Origin: an uncultured Eubacteriales bacterium
Lineage (GTDB): Bacteria > Bacillota > Clostridia > Peptostreptococcales > Anaerovoracaceae
Assembly: GCA_949285555.1 (NCBI GenBank)
Contig: CASDYG010000005.1
Span: 1-64,000, forward strand
DNA length: 64,000 bases
Reading direction: 5' to 3'
The notes beneath the pieces are model-generated. The model saw only the letters and a program-made list of their open reading frames with translations. It did not search any database and was not told the origin of the DNA. Position numbers and translations under genes: made by a program. This document shows positions 1 through 8,991 of this stretch, one piece after another (within the stretch, counting starts at the first letter, position 1; each line of letters begins with the position of its first letter).

Positions 1-45
1 TCACTACTTTCATTTTTAATTCTGTACTATATTTTGACATGAAAA

Positions 46-96
46 AACTGACCTCCAAAAAATTGATTTTTTAGGTCCAACTTTTTGGGGTCAGTT
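46..96. repeat. Imperfect inverted repeat resembling an IS3/IS150-family terminus
   Basis: An arm at 46-65 (AACTGACCTCCAAAAAATTG) faces an arm at 77-96 whose reverse complement reads AACTGACCCCAAAAAGTTGG. Terminal repeats of many IS3/IS150-group elements begin with TGAACTGACCCC. No transposase is visible inside the window. This could be the right end of an IS lying left of the window or a solo relic. Assignment is from memory of the family ends. Confidence 0.35.
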
Positions 97-146
97 CAAT
101 CATAAATGGGGTGTTTTATTTTGCAAACTACTATCTTTTTAATAAA

Positions 147-172
147 AAAAGCATAGGAGCTCCTATGCTTTT
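147..172 (-). terminator. Rho-independent terminator of rplS
   Basis: A perfect 26-nt palindrome (core GCATAGGAGCTCCTATGC) is followed on the minus strand by a T-run, just downstream of the rplS stop. Confidence 0.85.
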
Positions 173-194
173 AAATGATAAACTATTGGTATTA

Positions 195-539
195 TTAGTC
201 TTCAAAAGTCTTAATCTTAGCAGCCTTTCCTGTACGTCCACGCATATAGTGAAGTCTAGCTCTTCTAACCTTACCCTTCTTCACTAGCTCAATTTTCTCA
301 ACAAGCGGTGAATGTATAGGGAATGTCTTCTCAACTCCAACACCTGATGCAATACGACGTACTGTAAAAGTACGAGCTATACCACCATTTTGCATCTTTA
401 GCACAAAACCTTCAAAAACCTGGATTCTCTCTCTAGAACCTTCCTTAATTTTAATGTGAACCCTTACGGTATCTCCAACATTAAATGCAGGGATGTCTTG
501 CTTTAGATAATCCTGTGTAACAGCATCTAAAATATTCAT
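195..539 (-). CDS. rplS: 50S ribosomal protein L19
   Basis: Structural protein of the large subunit at the 30S-50S interface. The 114-aa length is normal, and the core ([23 protein letters not shown], shown here only as its family signature start GDTVRVH and end QVFEG) plus the C-terminal [18 protein letters not shown] are L19 hallmarks. A GGAGGGAAGGAG ribosome site precedes the ATG. In many Firmicutes rplS follows rpsP-rimM-trmD; here its upstream neighbour is an unrelated small membrane protein gene. It has its own promoter (623-651) and terminator, so it appears monocistronic. Confidence 0.97.
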   Translation of the reverse strand: MNILDAVTQDYLKQDIPAFNVGDTVRVHIKIKEGSRERIQVFEGFVLKMQNGGIARTFTVRRIASGVGVEKTFPIHSPLVEKIELVKKGKVRRARLHYMRGRTGKAAKIKTFED

Positions 540-622
540 TTTTATCTCCTTCCCTCCAAGACGTTCATAACAATTATTTATTAGAGGACCGTCCGTAATT
601 TCTTAAAAATATAAGCCTAAAT

Positions 623-651
623 ATTCTATCATAGTATTATAAACATTTCAA
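623..651 (-). promoter_or_regulatory. Promoter for rplS
   Basis: Reading the minus strand, TTGAAA (646-651) and TAGAAT (623-628) are separated by 17 nt, about 85 bases upstream of the rplS start. The untranslated leader is long enough for an L19-type autoregulatory leader, but I could not assign a specific fold. Confidence 0.6.
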
Positions 652-726
652 GTATTTTCTACAGCTTTTTTGTTATTTTTAATTTAATCAGCCTTATGGT
701 ACATAAATGTAACTATAATCTCAAGT

Positions 727-1158
727 TTATTTCATCAGGCTATCCAGCTTTTCAATCACCTTTTGCGGCTCCTTAAAGCTATCAAGATGAAATTTCCATT
801 CCTCACCCTTTCGAAATTCCAATATTATACCTCTAAATCGTCCATTTTGCTCAAGCTTATATCCTTTAAAGGCATATACTGGCATTTCGTCGCCAAGAGA
901 ATACATCATATCGGGTGTAACCTCTAAAAGCAGCCTTGGTTTACTTGTTTGATATAGAAAAAAGACTACTAGAAGCAGCAATAATCCCGCTAATATAAGC
1001 GACGCAGTTTTAAAACCTTCGCCAATATTCTTGGAACTAAATCCCACAAGCTCTGGATTTATTGCCACAAGTATCATTAATCCAATCGCTATTAAAATGA
1101 AAAACACCTTTTTAAAGTGCACATATCCTATCTGCCGTTTTGAGTAAAACCTCTCCAT
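727..1158 (-). CDS. Small two-TM membrane protein with cytoplasmic C-terminal domain, unknown function
   Basis: 143 aa. Two hydrophobic segments lie near residues 20-34 and 52-68 (VFFILIAIGLMILVA; LILAGLLLLLVVFFL), followed by a soluble C-terminal half of beta/alpha character that ends in a helix (EPQKVIEKLDSLMK). The layout resembles the STM3941 / PH-like small membrane proteins of Firmicutes, but I do not recognise the family for certain. It lies 17 bp downstream of the DMT transporter gene on the same strand, so it is probably the last gene of the mreB-minD transcript. Confidence 0.7.
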   Translation of the reverse strand: MERFYSKRQIGYVHFKKVFFILIAIGLMILVAINPELVGFSSKNIGEGFKTASLILAGLLLLLVVFFLYQTSKPRLLLEVTPDMMYSLGDEMPVYAFKGYKLEQNGRFRGIILEFRKGEEWKFHLDSFKEPQKVIEKLDSLMK

Positions 1159-1175
1159 TGCTCCTCCATTTTCAC

Positions 1176-2138
1176 TTAGTGTTTTTTACTTTGTATAACT
1201 CTTTTGTATGATGTACGACTTTTTATAACAAAAACTCCTGTTGCTCCTACAGCTATCAATATAATTCCAATCATCTGGTAAGGCTTAATTAGCTCGTTTA
1301 ATAATATCATAGCAAAGATTGGAGCAAGCACAGGTTTTATGTATAATACCAGTGTTCCAAATGTAACAGATGTCTTATCTATTGCTGCAAAATATGCACC
1401 ATATCCCACTCCGGTAACACCTATACAAATAAACGCTAATAGTGGTAAAGCCTGTATATCTATTCCTGAAAAGAATGGTACATTACTAATCATACTTAAA
1501 CCAGCATTATTAAGTGCCTCAGCTATAAATCCAATATGGCTTAATCCCATGAAAGCTGCCAGTTCAATTACTCCAAAAATAAAGCTATAGCAAGTAAGCA
1601 CCATGCCACCAATAGGTCTACCCTTTGTCTTAACCTTTCCTATAAGCGAATATATTGCAAATGTAATGGCAGAAGAAATTATCAGAAAAAGCCCTAGCGG
1701 TGAAGTATCCATATTCCAAGGCTTAATCATGACAATAAAACCCGTTATGGCAACGATAATAGCTACAAGCGTCCTTCTACCTATTTTTTCTCCGGCAAAA
1801 TAATGAGCAAATCCAGTAGCAAAAAATGTACTGGAGCAAAATATTACTGAAGCTTGGGTAGCAGTTATGTATTCAACAGCTAAAGTATAAAGGGACATGG
1901 AAACTACAATTCCAATAAATCCTGCCAAGGCAAACACCTTGTAGTCTTCTTTGGTTAATTTATAGTTATGTAGCTTAAGCTGTCTAATGGCAAGTGGAAG
2001 AAGGAAAAGTCCCCCGACCAGAAATCTGATAAAGCTAAGTTGAATGGGATTTACCTCTCCACCCATAACCTTCAAAGAAATTTCCATCAGGCTGAAAAGT
2101 ACTGTAGCTATAAAAACATATATAATCCCTTGCTTCAT
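1176..2138 (-). CDS. EamA/DMT-superfamily transporter
   Basis: A 320-aa integral membrane protein with about ten transmembrane helices arranged as two EamA repeats (roughly residues 5-138 and 150-305). Characteristic features are the first-helix start YVFIATVLFSLMEISLKV, the repeat ends SVIFCSSTFFATGFAHYFAGE and LVLYIKPVLAPIFAMILLNE, and a basic tail. The family exports or imports metabolites such as amino acids or nucleotides; the substrate cannot be read from sequence. The ATG directly follows the TAA of the MinD-like gene, so the two are translationally coupled. Confidence 0.9.
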   Translation of the reverse strand: MKQGIIYVFIATVLFSLMEISLKVMGGEVNPIQLSFIRFLVGGLFLLPLAIRQLKLHNYKLTKEDYKVFALAGFIGIVVSMSLYTLAVEYITATQASVIFCSSTFFATGFAHYFAGEKIGRRTLVAIIVAITGFIVMIKPWNMDTSPLGLFLIISSAITFAIYSLIGKVKTKGRPIGGMVLTCYSFIFGVIELAAFMGLSHIGFIAEALNNAGLSMISNVPFFSGIDIQALPLLAFICIGVTGVGYGAYFAAIDKTSVTFGTLVLYIKPVLAPIFAMILLNELIKPYQMIGIILIAVGATGVFVIKSRTSYKRVIQSKKH

Positions 2139-2876
2139 TTAAATGCCTTCTTCCATATATTCTACTATACGCTCTCCAATTCTTTGGAAATTTTTACAGA
2201 TATAAGAATCTGATTTTATCACTATTGGAACACCAAGATTTGTACTGATATGTATATTTTCATCTTGCTGTATTACTCCTATAAGCTGAGCCCTGACCAT
2301 TCTACTAACTTCCATTAAATCAGGGCAGTAGCCTCCATTGATTAAATCTGCAATCACTCTATTTACCACCACAAATCTTTCAGCAATGCCAAGCTTTATT
2401 AACTGCCTGTCTACGGAGTCTGCATCTCGAAGAGCCGAATATTCAGGATTTGTAATAATAATAGCAGCATCACTGCCTGCTGATGCCAATACCATTCCAT
2501 CATCCATGCCTGAAGGAGAGTCCACTATAATGTAGTCATAATCCTTTCTCAGTCTGTCCATTAATACCTTAATGTGTAAAGGGGTGATGTGACCTTCTTC
2601 CCTCTCTGGGGAAGCAGCCATGAAGAATAGATTGTCAAATCTTTTATCCTGCATTATTCCCTGTGATATGGCACACCTGCCCATTACTACATCCTTAACA
2701 TCGTAAACAACACGATTTTCCACACCTAAATATAGGTCTATATTTCTTAGTCCCATATCCATATCTATTAGCATTACTCTTTTTCCCATTTGTGCTAAAG
2801 TAATGGAAATATTACAGGCAAACATAGATTTGCCGGTTCCCCCCTTTCCGGAGGTAATCATTATAACTTTACCCAT
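2139..2876 (-). CDS. minD: MinD/ParA-type ATPase, septum-site determining protein MinD-like
   Basis: 245 aa. The deviant Walker A GKGGTGKS (residues 10-17, signature Lys11), MLIDMDMGLRNIDLYLG (MinD-type Walker A' with GLRNID) and YDYIIVDSPSG (Walker B) identify a MinD-family ATPase. It follows mreBCD-mrdA as in Gram-positive mre-min clusters. Two things are odd: no minC or minE gene is present here, and the protein ends about 20-25 residues before the usual MinD amphipathic membrane-targeting helix (last residues RIVEYMEEGI). It may therefore be a MinD relative with a different partner rather than a classical MinD. Confidence 0.85.
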   Translation of the reverse strand: MGKVIMITSGKGGTGKSMFACNISITLAQMGKRVMLIDMDMGLRNIDLYLGVENRVVYDVKDVVMGRCAISQGIMQDKRFDNLFFMAASPEREEGHITPLHIKVLMDRLRKDYDYIIVDSPSGMDDGMVLASAGSDAAIIITNPEYSALRDADSVDRQLIKLGIAERFVVVNRVIADLINGGYCPDLMEVSRMVRAQLIGVIQQDENIHISTNLGVPIVIKSDSYICKNFQRIGERIVEYMEEGI

Positions 2877-2892
2877 AAAAACCTCTTAAAGT

Positions 2893-5619
2893 CTAGTTTA
2901 TTTTATTTTCGCCTATGCTTGTCGCAGATTCTCCTGTAGTTTTGCTAGTCATTTGTGACTTAAGCGACATGTATGCATCAATTATATTTCCTGCTACTGG
3001 AGCAGCCAGTGCAGATTCTCCACCCTGAACCAGAAGTACGACTACAGCAATCTCTGGTTCCTCTGCTGGGGCTACTGCCATCATCCATGCAAAGTTATCG
3101 TAGTTTGCTTTCCATGTGTCTATTCGGGTTTGGCTGACAGTATAGCCGCTAAGTCTTTTGACTGCATAATCAACCAGGTCATTTTCTGAGGAATATTTGT
3201 ACCTTTTATCCTTTCGAATTTCTTCAATTTCTTTTTGTACATCCTCATAAGTCTTGCCTGGTAGTAACTGGGATAAATGATCCTTAATATATGATATTTC
3301 ATCAGCTGGATTTATCTTACCAAATCTTTCTGCCGTTCCAGTCTTTCCTGCAACATTAACAGATGCTCCAAGATTTTTTCCAGCACCAGCATGATTTGCT
3401 GCCTGTCGCATACCTTCCAAAATTACATCGTACACAGACTCGTCGACACTATTTAACTTTTCCGGAGCCTTCCTTTGTGTCATTCCTTCTCTGGATATGC
3501 CCTTTATGATATTTACTTCATTCTTATAGCCTTTATTTCCAATAGTCGCAACATATCTGGCCACCTGCACTGGTGTATAGGCATTATCACCCTGTCCAAT
3601 GGAAATGTTGAACTGATCTCCTGTGCCCCACTCAGCCTGATTAAAAAATGAGAACAGGGCCAAATCAGCAAGATCCTGAGCCTTGTCTTTAATTACATTC
3701 GTATTTTTCTTAATACGCTCAGTAATTTCCTCTCTATCCAGTTTTTCATCTATCATACTACAGATATAGTCAATATCCTTGTGCAGCTTTCTATAGTTTT
3801 TAACAGTTTTTTCAGGAAAATAGTCCGTAGCACTTTCATATATGGTGCTCCAAAGGCTATTTTTAATCTGTTCCTTATGATATTCCTCTGTTGGAGCTGG
3901 TAATAATGATTCACCTATCTGTATGCCTGTCTTTTCACCAAGTCCAAGCTCCTTTGCAACCTCAATTATTTTATCAATGGTTATATTATATCCAAGAGAG
4001 CTACCACTTCCCCAGTCCTTACCTGTACCAATACAGTAAAAGTAATAGTTGCATGATACACCCAGTGCGCCGGTAAGTGATAATGGACCATGGCTGCCTC
4101 CGTACATATTCCAAATATAGCAACCAAAATTTCTGTTTCCCAGCTTTATTACACCTCTATTATTGATTACTCTACTTGTGCTTAGGCCTTGTGAAATCGC
4201 CGCAAGAGCCGTTGCAGGCTTAAATGTAGAGCCTGGCTGCACTGCTGTTCTGGTGGCAATATTGTAAAGAGGTATAGGTGCAAGTGGATCTCTTGGATTC
4301 TTACTTTGCACAGACTCCCATGCCTCGTTTGTTATACCACCCGAGAATATATTTGGATCATAATCAGGATAACTTGCCATAGCTAGTACATCGCCACTTT
4401 TCACATCTAAAACCACTGCAGCTCCACTTTGGCATCTTGGATATTTAATACTTGCTTTATGAATTCCAGCTTCTAGCAAGCTTTCCACCTGCTCCTGCAA
4501 ATTAGCATCTATAGTCAGGTAGACATCCTTACCTGGAATCGGGTCACTTTCAGATAAAGTTTTAATATATTCGCCACTGCTGTTTACTCTTATTCGCTTA
4601 ACCCCGTCCTGACCTTTAAGCTTAGACTCAAAAAAACCTTCTACTCCATCCTTTCCAATTAGATCTGAAGCCCTATAGCCTTTCTTCGTCAGCTTTTTAA
4701 CCTCGCTATCAGATATACTTCCCATGTATCCCAATATATGGGAAGCAAGCTTTCCTCTTGGATAAACTCTTTTATTTTCAGTCGTTACAGCCACACCTTT
4801 GTTGGGAGTTTCCTCGATATATGCTATTGTTTCCTTACTTATACCCTTAGCAATCGTAATTGGGAGATATCTGGTAAATCCGAATGTTACAGTTTCATTT
4901 CTAATAATAAGTATATATCTTGCTTCTTCATCGCTTAGTTTTTTATCTATATCGTATTTTTTTCTAAGCTTTTTAAAAACCTGTTCCGCAGAAGGTTTCT
5001 TCTTTATTTCTTTTTCAGAAAATCCAAACTTTTCAAGAAAGTCTTCCTTTTCCTTATCAAAGGTATATTGCATGTTCTTAGCATAAATTGGTATATTTAC
5101 CTGATATTTCTTATATATTTCATCCGGTACATCGCGACGATCCATATTAGGATCTATACCATATTTATTACGCAAAGACTGAAATGCCTCCGCACCGCTA
5201 ATGCCCTTAGGAAGACCATTTTTTTCAAGCCAGCTATCTTTTTCCTCATCAAAAGTATAATAAAAGCTACCATCTGCTGCAATCTTTATCGGAAACTTAT
5301 CTATATACTTATCTCCATTTTTTACAAAGGTGCGTATTAGATCAAGTGCAGACTGGTTTAGTTCCTCACCTGTCAGAGATGAGGCATTAAATGTTGCAGA
5401 GAATTCCACCTCATTAGTAGCAAGAATATTGCCATATCTATCCGTTATATTACCTCTTGCAGCTGGCGTAACAATATCTTTCGTATTTTGTCTATCAGCT
5501 CTTTCACTCCATTGGTCGTGCTGCAATATGGTCACCACAAATAATCTGATGATCAAAATTAACATCAGCAGAAAAATTACAACCACTAATGGGTAGAAAC
5601 GAGACTGTTTTGACTTCAT
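2893..5619 (-). CDS. mrdA: Penicillin-binding protein 2 (elongasome transpeptidase), extended form
   Basis: Class B PBP cross-linking lateral-wall peptidoglycan. A signal-anchor helix (residues 9-32) is followed by a pedestal domain and a transpeptidase domain with STFK (464-467), SCN (522-524) and KTG (759-761). At 908 aa it is about 200-250 residues longer than typical PBP2. Extra sequence lies at about 110-240, where a 55-60 residue unit (TF[DK]EEK.. to the KYGID/KYDID region) occurs twice; at about 575-660, between SxN and KTG; and after KTG at about 768-835. It overlaps mreD by 1 nt (TAATG-type coupling), which ties it to MreBCD. Confidence 0.95.
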   Translation of the reverse strand: MKSKQSRFYPLVVVIFLLMLILIIRLFVVTILQHDQWSERADRQNTKDIVTPAARGNITDRYGNILATNEVEFSATFNASSLTGEELNQSALDLIRTFVKNGDKYIDKFPIKIAADGSFYYTFDEEKDSWLEKNGLPKGISGAEAFQSLRNKYGIDPNMDRRDVPDEIYKKYQVNIPIYAKNMQYTFDKEKEDFLEKFGFSEKEIKKKPSAEQVFKKLRKKYDIDKKLSDEEARYILIIRNETVTFGFTRYLPITIAKGISKETIAYIEETPNKGVAVTTENKRVYPRGKLASHILGYMGSISDSEVKKLTKKGYRASDLIGKDGVEGFFESKLKGQDGVKRIRVNSSGEYIKTLSESDPIPGKDVYLTIDANLQEQVESLLEAGIHKASIKYPRCQSGAAVVLDVKSGDVLAMASYPDYDPNIFSGGITNEAWESVQSKNPRDPLAPIPLYNIATRTAVQPGSTFKPATALAAISQGLSTSRVINNRGVIKLGNRNFGCYIWNMYGGSHGPLSLTGALGVSCNYYFYCIGTGKDWGSGSSLGYNITIDKIIEVAKELGLGEKTGIQIGESLLPAPTEEYHKEQIKNSLWSTIYESATDYFPEKTVKNYRKLHKDIDYICSMIDEKLDREEITERIKKNTNVIKDKAQDLADLALFSFFNQAEWGTGDQFNISIGQGDNAYTPVQVARYVATIGNKGYKNEVNIIKGISREGMTQRKAPEKLNSVDESVYDVILEGMRQAANHAGAGKNLGASVNVAGKTGTAERFGKINPADEISYIKDHLSQLLPGKTYEDVQKEIEEIRKDKRYKYSSENDLVDYAVKRLSGYTVSQTRIDTWKANYDNFAWMMAVAPAEEPEIAVVVLLVQGGESALAAPVAGNIIDAYMSLKSQMTSKTTGESATSIGENKIN

Positions 5620-6179
5620 TAAAAATACCTATAATTTACCTTTTTTCTATTATCTTTCTTTATATTTCTTGAAATCATAGCATAACCTATGAGCATCACG
5701 GCAAATGTTGCAGGAAGACTTTGTAACAAATATGTGAGCCCAAGCTTTACACTATGGCCAGATGTAAATAAGCTATAACTGCCCCAGTACATAATAGCAT
5801 ACATCAAAATTCCTATTATGCTCAAAAAGCAAAATCCCCACAGAGTTTGTGAGTTAACATAAGTCATAAGAAGCGAAAGTATTGCAAATACAATTAAAAG
5901 ACACAAGGTTTCAATACCTTCCACATCACCTGTTGTAACTTCTCTTAAAAAAGTACATATACCACTTATAGCAATCCACTTTTTTGCATCTTTTTTTAAA
6001 AGTAAGTGAAGCGCACCAATGGCAAAAAAGAGCTGTGGCATATAGGGACTATAATATACGAACCCATTCAAAATACACCATCCTAGATATACCAAAGCTA
6101 TCATAGATGGTACATATGCCCTTCCTTTATCCATATTCGCAAAAACTGGGATATGCCACTTACCAAACAGCCTTATCAT
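5619..6179 (-). CDS. mreD: Rod shape-determining protein MreD
   Basis: A 186-aa integral membrane protein with five to six hydrophobic segments, of the size and position expected for MreD. MreD links MreB/MreC to PBP2 in the rod complex. It overlaps mreC by 4 nt upstream and mrdA by 1 nt downstream. MreD sequences are poorly conserved, so the call rests mainly on gene order mreB-mreC-mreD-mrdA and topology. Confidence 0.88.
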   Translation of the reverse strand: MIRLFGKWHIPVFANMDKGRAYVPSMIALVYLGWCILNGFVYYSPYMPQLFFAIGALHLLLKKDAKKWIAISGICTFLREVTTGDVEGIETLCLLIVFAILSLLMTYVNSQTLWGFCFLSIIGILMYAIMYWGSYSLFTSGHSVKLGLTYLLQSLPATFAVMLIGYAMISRNIKKDNRKKVNYRYF

Positions 6180-6991
6180 AGTACCACCGTCACCTTCTGT
6201 ATACCCTTAAAATTTACGGCAGGCTTAATTAGTACTCTATATATCTGAGAATTTGAATCGAAGCTACTTTTCACAATTGTTCCAATAGGAATACCTGCTG
6301 GATAAGCTCCCATACCTGATGTTACGATTCGCTCTCCCACCTGTGGCTGTATATTAGGATCTAGCATATAGCCATTGAGCCTACCATCATCAGGTCCATC
6401 TATTACGCCCAGAATATCCATATTCCCTTCTAGCTTAAAGGTGAGATGGCTATTAGAATCCACTATGGAAACTACCTTTGACCAACTTCTTCCTACATCC
6501 GTAACACAACCTATGAGGCCCTTGCCTCCTAAGACTGCGGATCCTTTTTTGATTCCTTCATTTTTTCCAACATTTATAGTGAAGGAAACTATATGACTAG
6601 TTCCATTAAAATTTATTATGTCTGCGGTTACTAAGCTACGCTCCTGAGTATCAGGCACGTAATTTAACGCTTCCGATAGTTCCTGTAGACTGCTAAGCTG
6701 GCTTTCATCAAGCTTAGCCTTCATAAGCTGATCCCGAAGCTCATCATTTTCTTTTTTAAGCTTATCATTTTCTTTCTGAAGGGTGCTATAATTGCTGATA
6801 GCTTTAAATGGTTTTCCCAGCGTCTTTCCCATAGAAACAAAAGGTTTTTCTATGGTAGTAGCAATCCCTCTTATGTATGATGTAACGATATTATCTCCAC
6901 TGTTAAAAATAGATACTAAAATAAATGTAGCTAGTGCTACTATTGATATTAAGAGAATAAAAATAAAAGCATGCTTTTTAATCCATTTCAT
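6176..6991 (-). CDS. mreC: Rod shape-determining protein MreC
   Basis: 271 aa. One N-terminal transmembrane helix (residues 8-28) is followed by a coiled coil (about 70-105, LQKENDKLKKENDELRDQL region) and a periplasm-type beta-barrel domain with the family signatures TADIINF, SAVLGGKGLIGCVTDVG and RIVTSGMGAYPAGIPIG. MreC organises PBP2 around the MreB filament. It sits 42 bp downstream of mreB and overlaps mreD by 4 nt. Confidence 0.95.
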   Translation of the reverse strand: MKWIKKHAFIFILLISIVALATFILVSIFNSGDNIVTSYIRGIATTIEKPFVSMGKTLGKPFKAISNYSTLQKENDKLKKENDELRDQLMKAKLDESQLSSLQELSEALNYVPDTQERSLVTADIINFNGTSHIVSFTINVGKNEGIKKGSAVLGGKGLIGCVTDVGRSWSKVVSIVDSNSHLTFKLEGNMDILGVIDGPDDGRLNGYMLDPNIQPQVGERIVTSGMGAYPAGIPIGTIVKSSFDSNSQIYRVLIKPAVNFKGIQKVTVVL

Positions 6992-7033
6992 ACGTCACAA
7001 AAGGGGTGTAACCACCCCTCTCCCTTTAATATA

Positions 7034-8077
7034 TTATCGCCTGTTAATCGTAGAGGCATATACCTTTAGCTTTTCAATATCGTTGAGACTCATTCCTGTA
7101 CCTGTAGCTACAGCTTCAAAAGCATTTTCAGCAATGTCCACCTTCATTCCGGTTCTAGATGAAATCAGCTTATCCAGATTTTTGATTCTGCCTCCACCAC
7201 CTGACAGTATCATACCTTCATTGGCAATGTCGGCAGCCACTTCCGGTGGAGCCTTTTCTATAGTAGCTTTCACACCATCTACAATAATATCTAAAGATTC
7301 CTGTAGAGCTATCATCATATCTCGATTAGTAATTTCAAGGGTCTTAGGTAATCCAGAAAGTAAATCTCTGCCACTTGCTGCTACAGCCTCTATTATCTCA
7401 TCTCCATTATCATCAATATCTAACGACGCAGTACCAATTTCTATCTTAAGTCTCTCTGCTGTCTTTTCTCCAATAAGAAGTGAATGTCTTTTCTTCACAT
7501 ACTGAATAATGGCATCATTAAATTTATCTCCAGCATATCTTATAGATGAACTGGCAACTATACCTCCCAGCGCAATTATAGCAATATCGGTAGTGCCACC
7601 ACCGATGTCAGCAACCATACATGCTGTTGAACTGTCAACATCAAGACCTGCACCAATAGCTGCGGCCATAGGCTCCTCCAAAATATAAACTTCAGATGCT
7701 CCCATCTGCCTGACTACCTCTTCTACAGCTCTCTTTTCTACTTCTGTTACTCCACTGGGTACTCCAACTACCACCCTGAAATTCTTTACACGGTTAGCAG
7801 AAACAGCCTTCTCTACAAAGGCACGAAGCATATCTGCCGTTCTGTCAAAATCGGAAATTACACCATCCTGAAGCGGCCTTATTACCTCGATATTCTGCGG
7901 TGCCTTACCGATCATCGCCTTAGCATCATCGCCTACAGCAAGGGTTACACCCCTTTTCCTGTCAAGGGCAATAACAGATGGTTCATTTAATACAATCCCA
8001 CTATCCTTAATATAAATAAGGGTATTGGCAGTACCAAGATCAATTCCCATATCCTTTGAAATTAAAAAGTCAAACAT
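7034..8077 (-). CDS. mreB: Rod shape-determining protein MreB (actin homologue)
   Basis: 347 aa with actin-fold ATPase motifs: phosphate 1 near the N-terminus (MGIDLGTANTLIY), phosphate 2 (VADIGGGTTDIAIIALGG) and the adenosine loop (GMILSGGGGRIKNLDKLI). It forms the cytoskeletal filaments guiding lateral wall synthesis. I chose the ATG at 8077: a TTG 12 nt upstream is in frame, but the GGGAGGAAG ribosome site lies between them and points to the ATG. It heads the mreBCD-mrdA-minD run. Confidence 0.97.
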   Translation of the reverse strand: MFDFLISKDMGIDLGTANTLIYIKDSGIVLNEPSVIALDRKRGVTLAVGDDAKAMIGKAPQNIEVIRPLQDGVISDFDRTADMLRAFVEKAVSANRVKNFRVVVGVPSGVTEVEKRAVEEVVRQMGASEVYILEEPMAAAIGAGLDVDSSTACMVADIGGGTTDIAIIALGGIVASSSIRYAGDKFNDAIIQYVKKRHSLLIGEKTAERLKIEIGTASLDIDDNGDEIIEAVAASGRDLLSGLPKTLEITNRDMMIALQESLDIIVDGVKATIEKAPPEVAADIANEGMILSGGGGRIKNLDKLISSRTGMKVDIAENAFEAVATGTGMSLNDIEKLKVYASTINRR

Positions 8078-8188
8078 GCTTCCTCCCAAATATATAATTT
8101 ATAGGGTACTAAATCCCTTTATTCACAGGTATTTTCTTATTTTCAGTATACTCTCTTACCTTTATAAAGCATTTAATGAAATATAGAT

Positions 8189-8866
8189 TTAAAATAAATT
8201 TCTCTCTTTAAAACTGAAAAAATTACCATCTCCAATGATAATATGATCCACCACTTCTATTCCAAGAAGCCTTCCACATTTAACCAGCCTGTCCGTGGTA
8301 TTTTTATCGTGCTCAGATGGCGAGGGGTCTCCACTCGGGTGATTGTGAAAAAATATAACTCCAGTTGCGCTTTTTTTAATAGCTAACGAAAATGCCTCTC
8401 TAGGATGTACCATGGTAGCATTAACCTCACCTGTGGAAATTCGTTCTGCTCCAAGTACCTTTCCCTTAGAACTAAGTACTACTGCACAAAAATGCTCCTT
8501 GCTTTCACTACGAAGCTCTTCCATGAAAAAGTCCGCCGCTTTTGAGGAAGAGTCTATGATATACCCCTCTCTCCTACGTGCAGTATTTATTCGTTTACAA
8601 AGCTCAATGGTAGCTAGGAGTCTTACAGTACGAAATCTGCCCATGCCTTTAATTTTTAAGATGTCCTCCATATCAAGACGAAGCAATCCGCTGATACCAT
8701 CTGAGCTAAGATTAAGAATATCTTGCGAAAGCTCCAGCACAGATTTCCCTTTTATTCCACTTCCCATAAGAATGGCAATCAGCTGAACATTTTCCAGACT
8801 ACTTACTCCATATCTAATTCCTTTTTCTATTGGGCGTTCGTCTATAGGCAAATTTTTTATTTTCAT
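8189..8866 (-). CDS. radC: RadC family protein (JAB/MPN domain)
   Basis: 225 aa. N-terminal UPF0758/helix-hairpin-helix region (IKGMGRFRTVRLLATIEL) and C-terminal JAB-type metalloprotease-like domain with the intact metal motif HNHPSGDPSPSEHD. The family was once linked to DNA repair; its biochemical role is unsettled. radC directly upstream of mreB is the common Gram-positive order. The 110-bp gap to mreB may hold a separate mreB promoter. Confidence 0.95.
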   Translation of the reverse strand: MKIKNLPIDERPIEKGIRYGVSSLENVQLIAILMGSGIKGKSVLELSQDILNLSSDGISGLLRLDMEDILKIKGMGRFRTVRLLATIELCKRINTARRREGYIIDSSSKAADFFMEELRSESKEHFCAVVLSSKGKVLGAERISTGEVNATMVHPREAFSLAIKKSATGVIFFHNHPSGDPSPSEHDKNTTDRLVKCGRLLGIEVVDHIIIGDGNFFSFKERNLF

Positions 8867-8991
8867 AAAAATTAGCCACTCTTCACATAAGTGTATATAT
8901 TATACCATTTTTTAATGCTTCTCTCAAGAAATAAATATCATCAAATAAGGTATATTTCAGTCAATTACTTATGTAGGGTGGCAATGAATTT

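Noticed and set aside
6792..7505. 237-codon plus-strand frame across mreC/mreB
   Set aside because: Antisense shadow of the conserved mreB gene.
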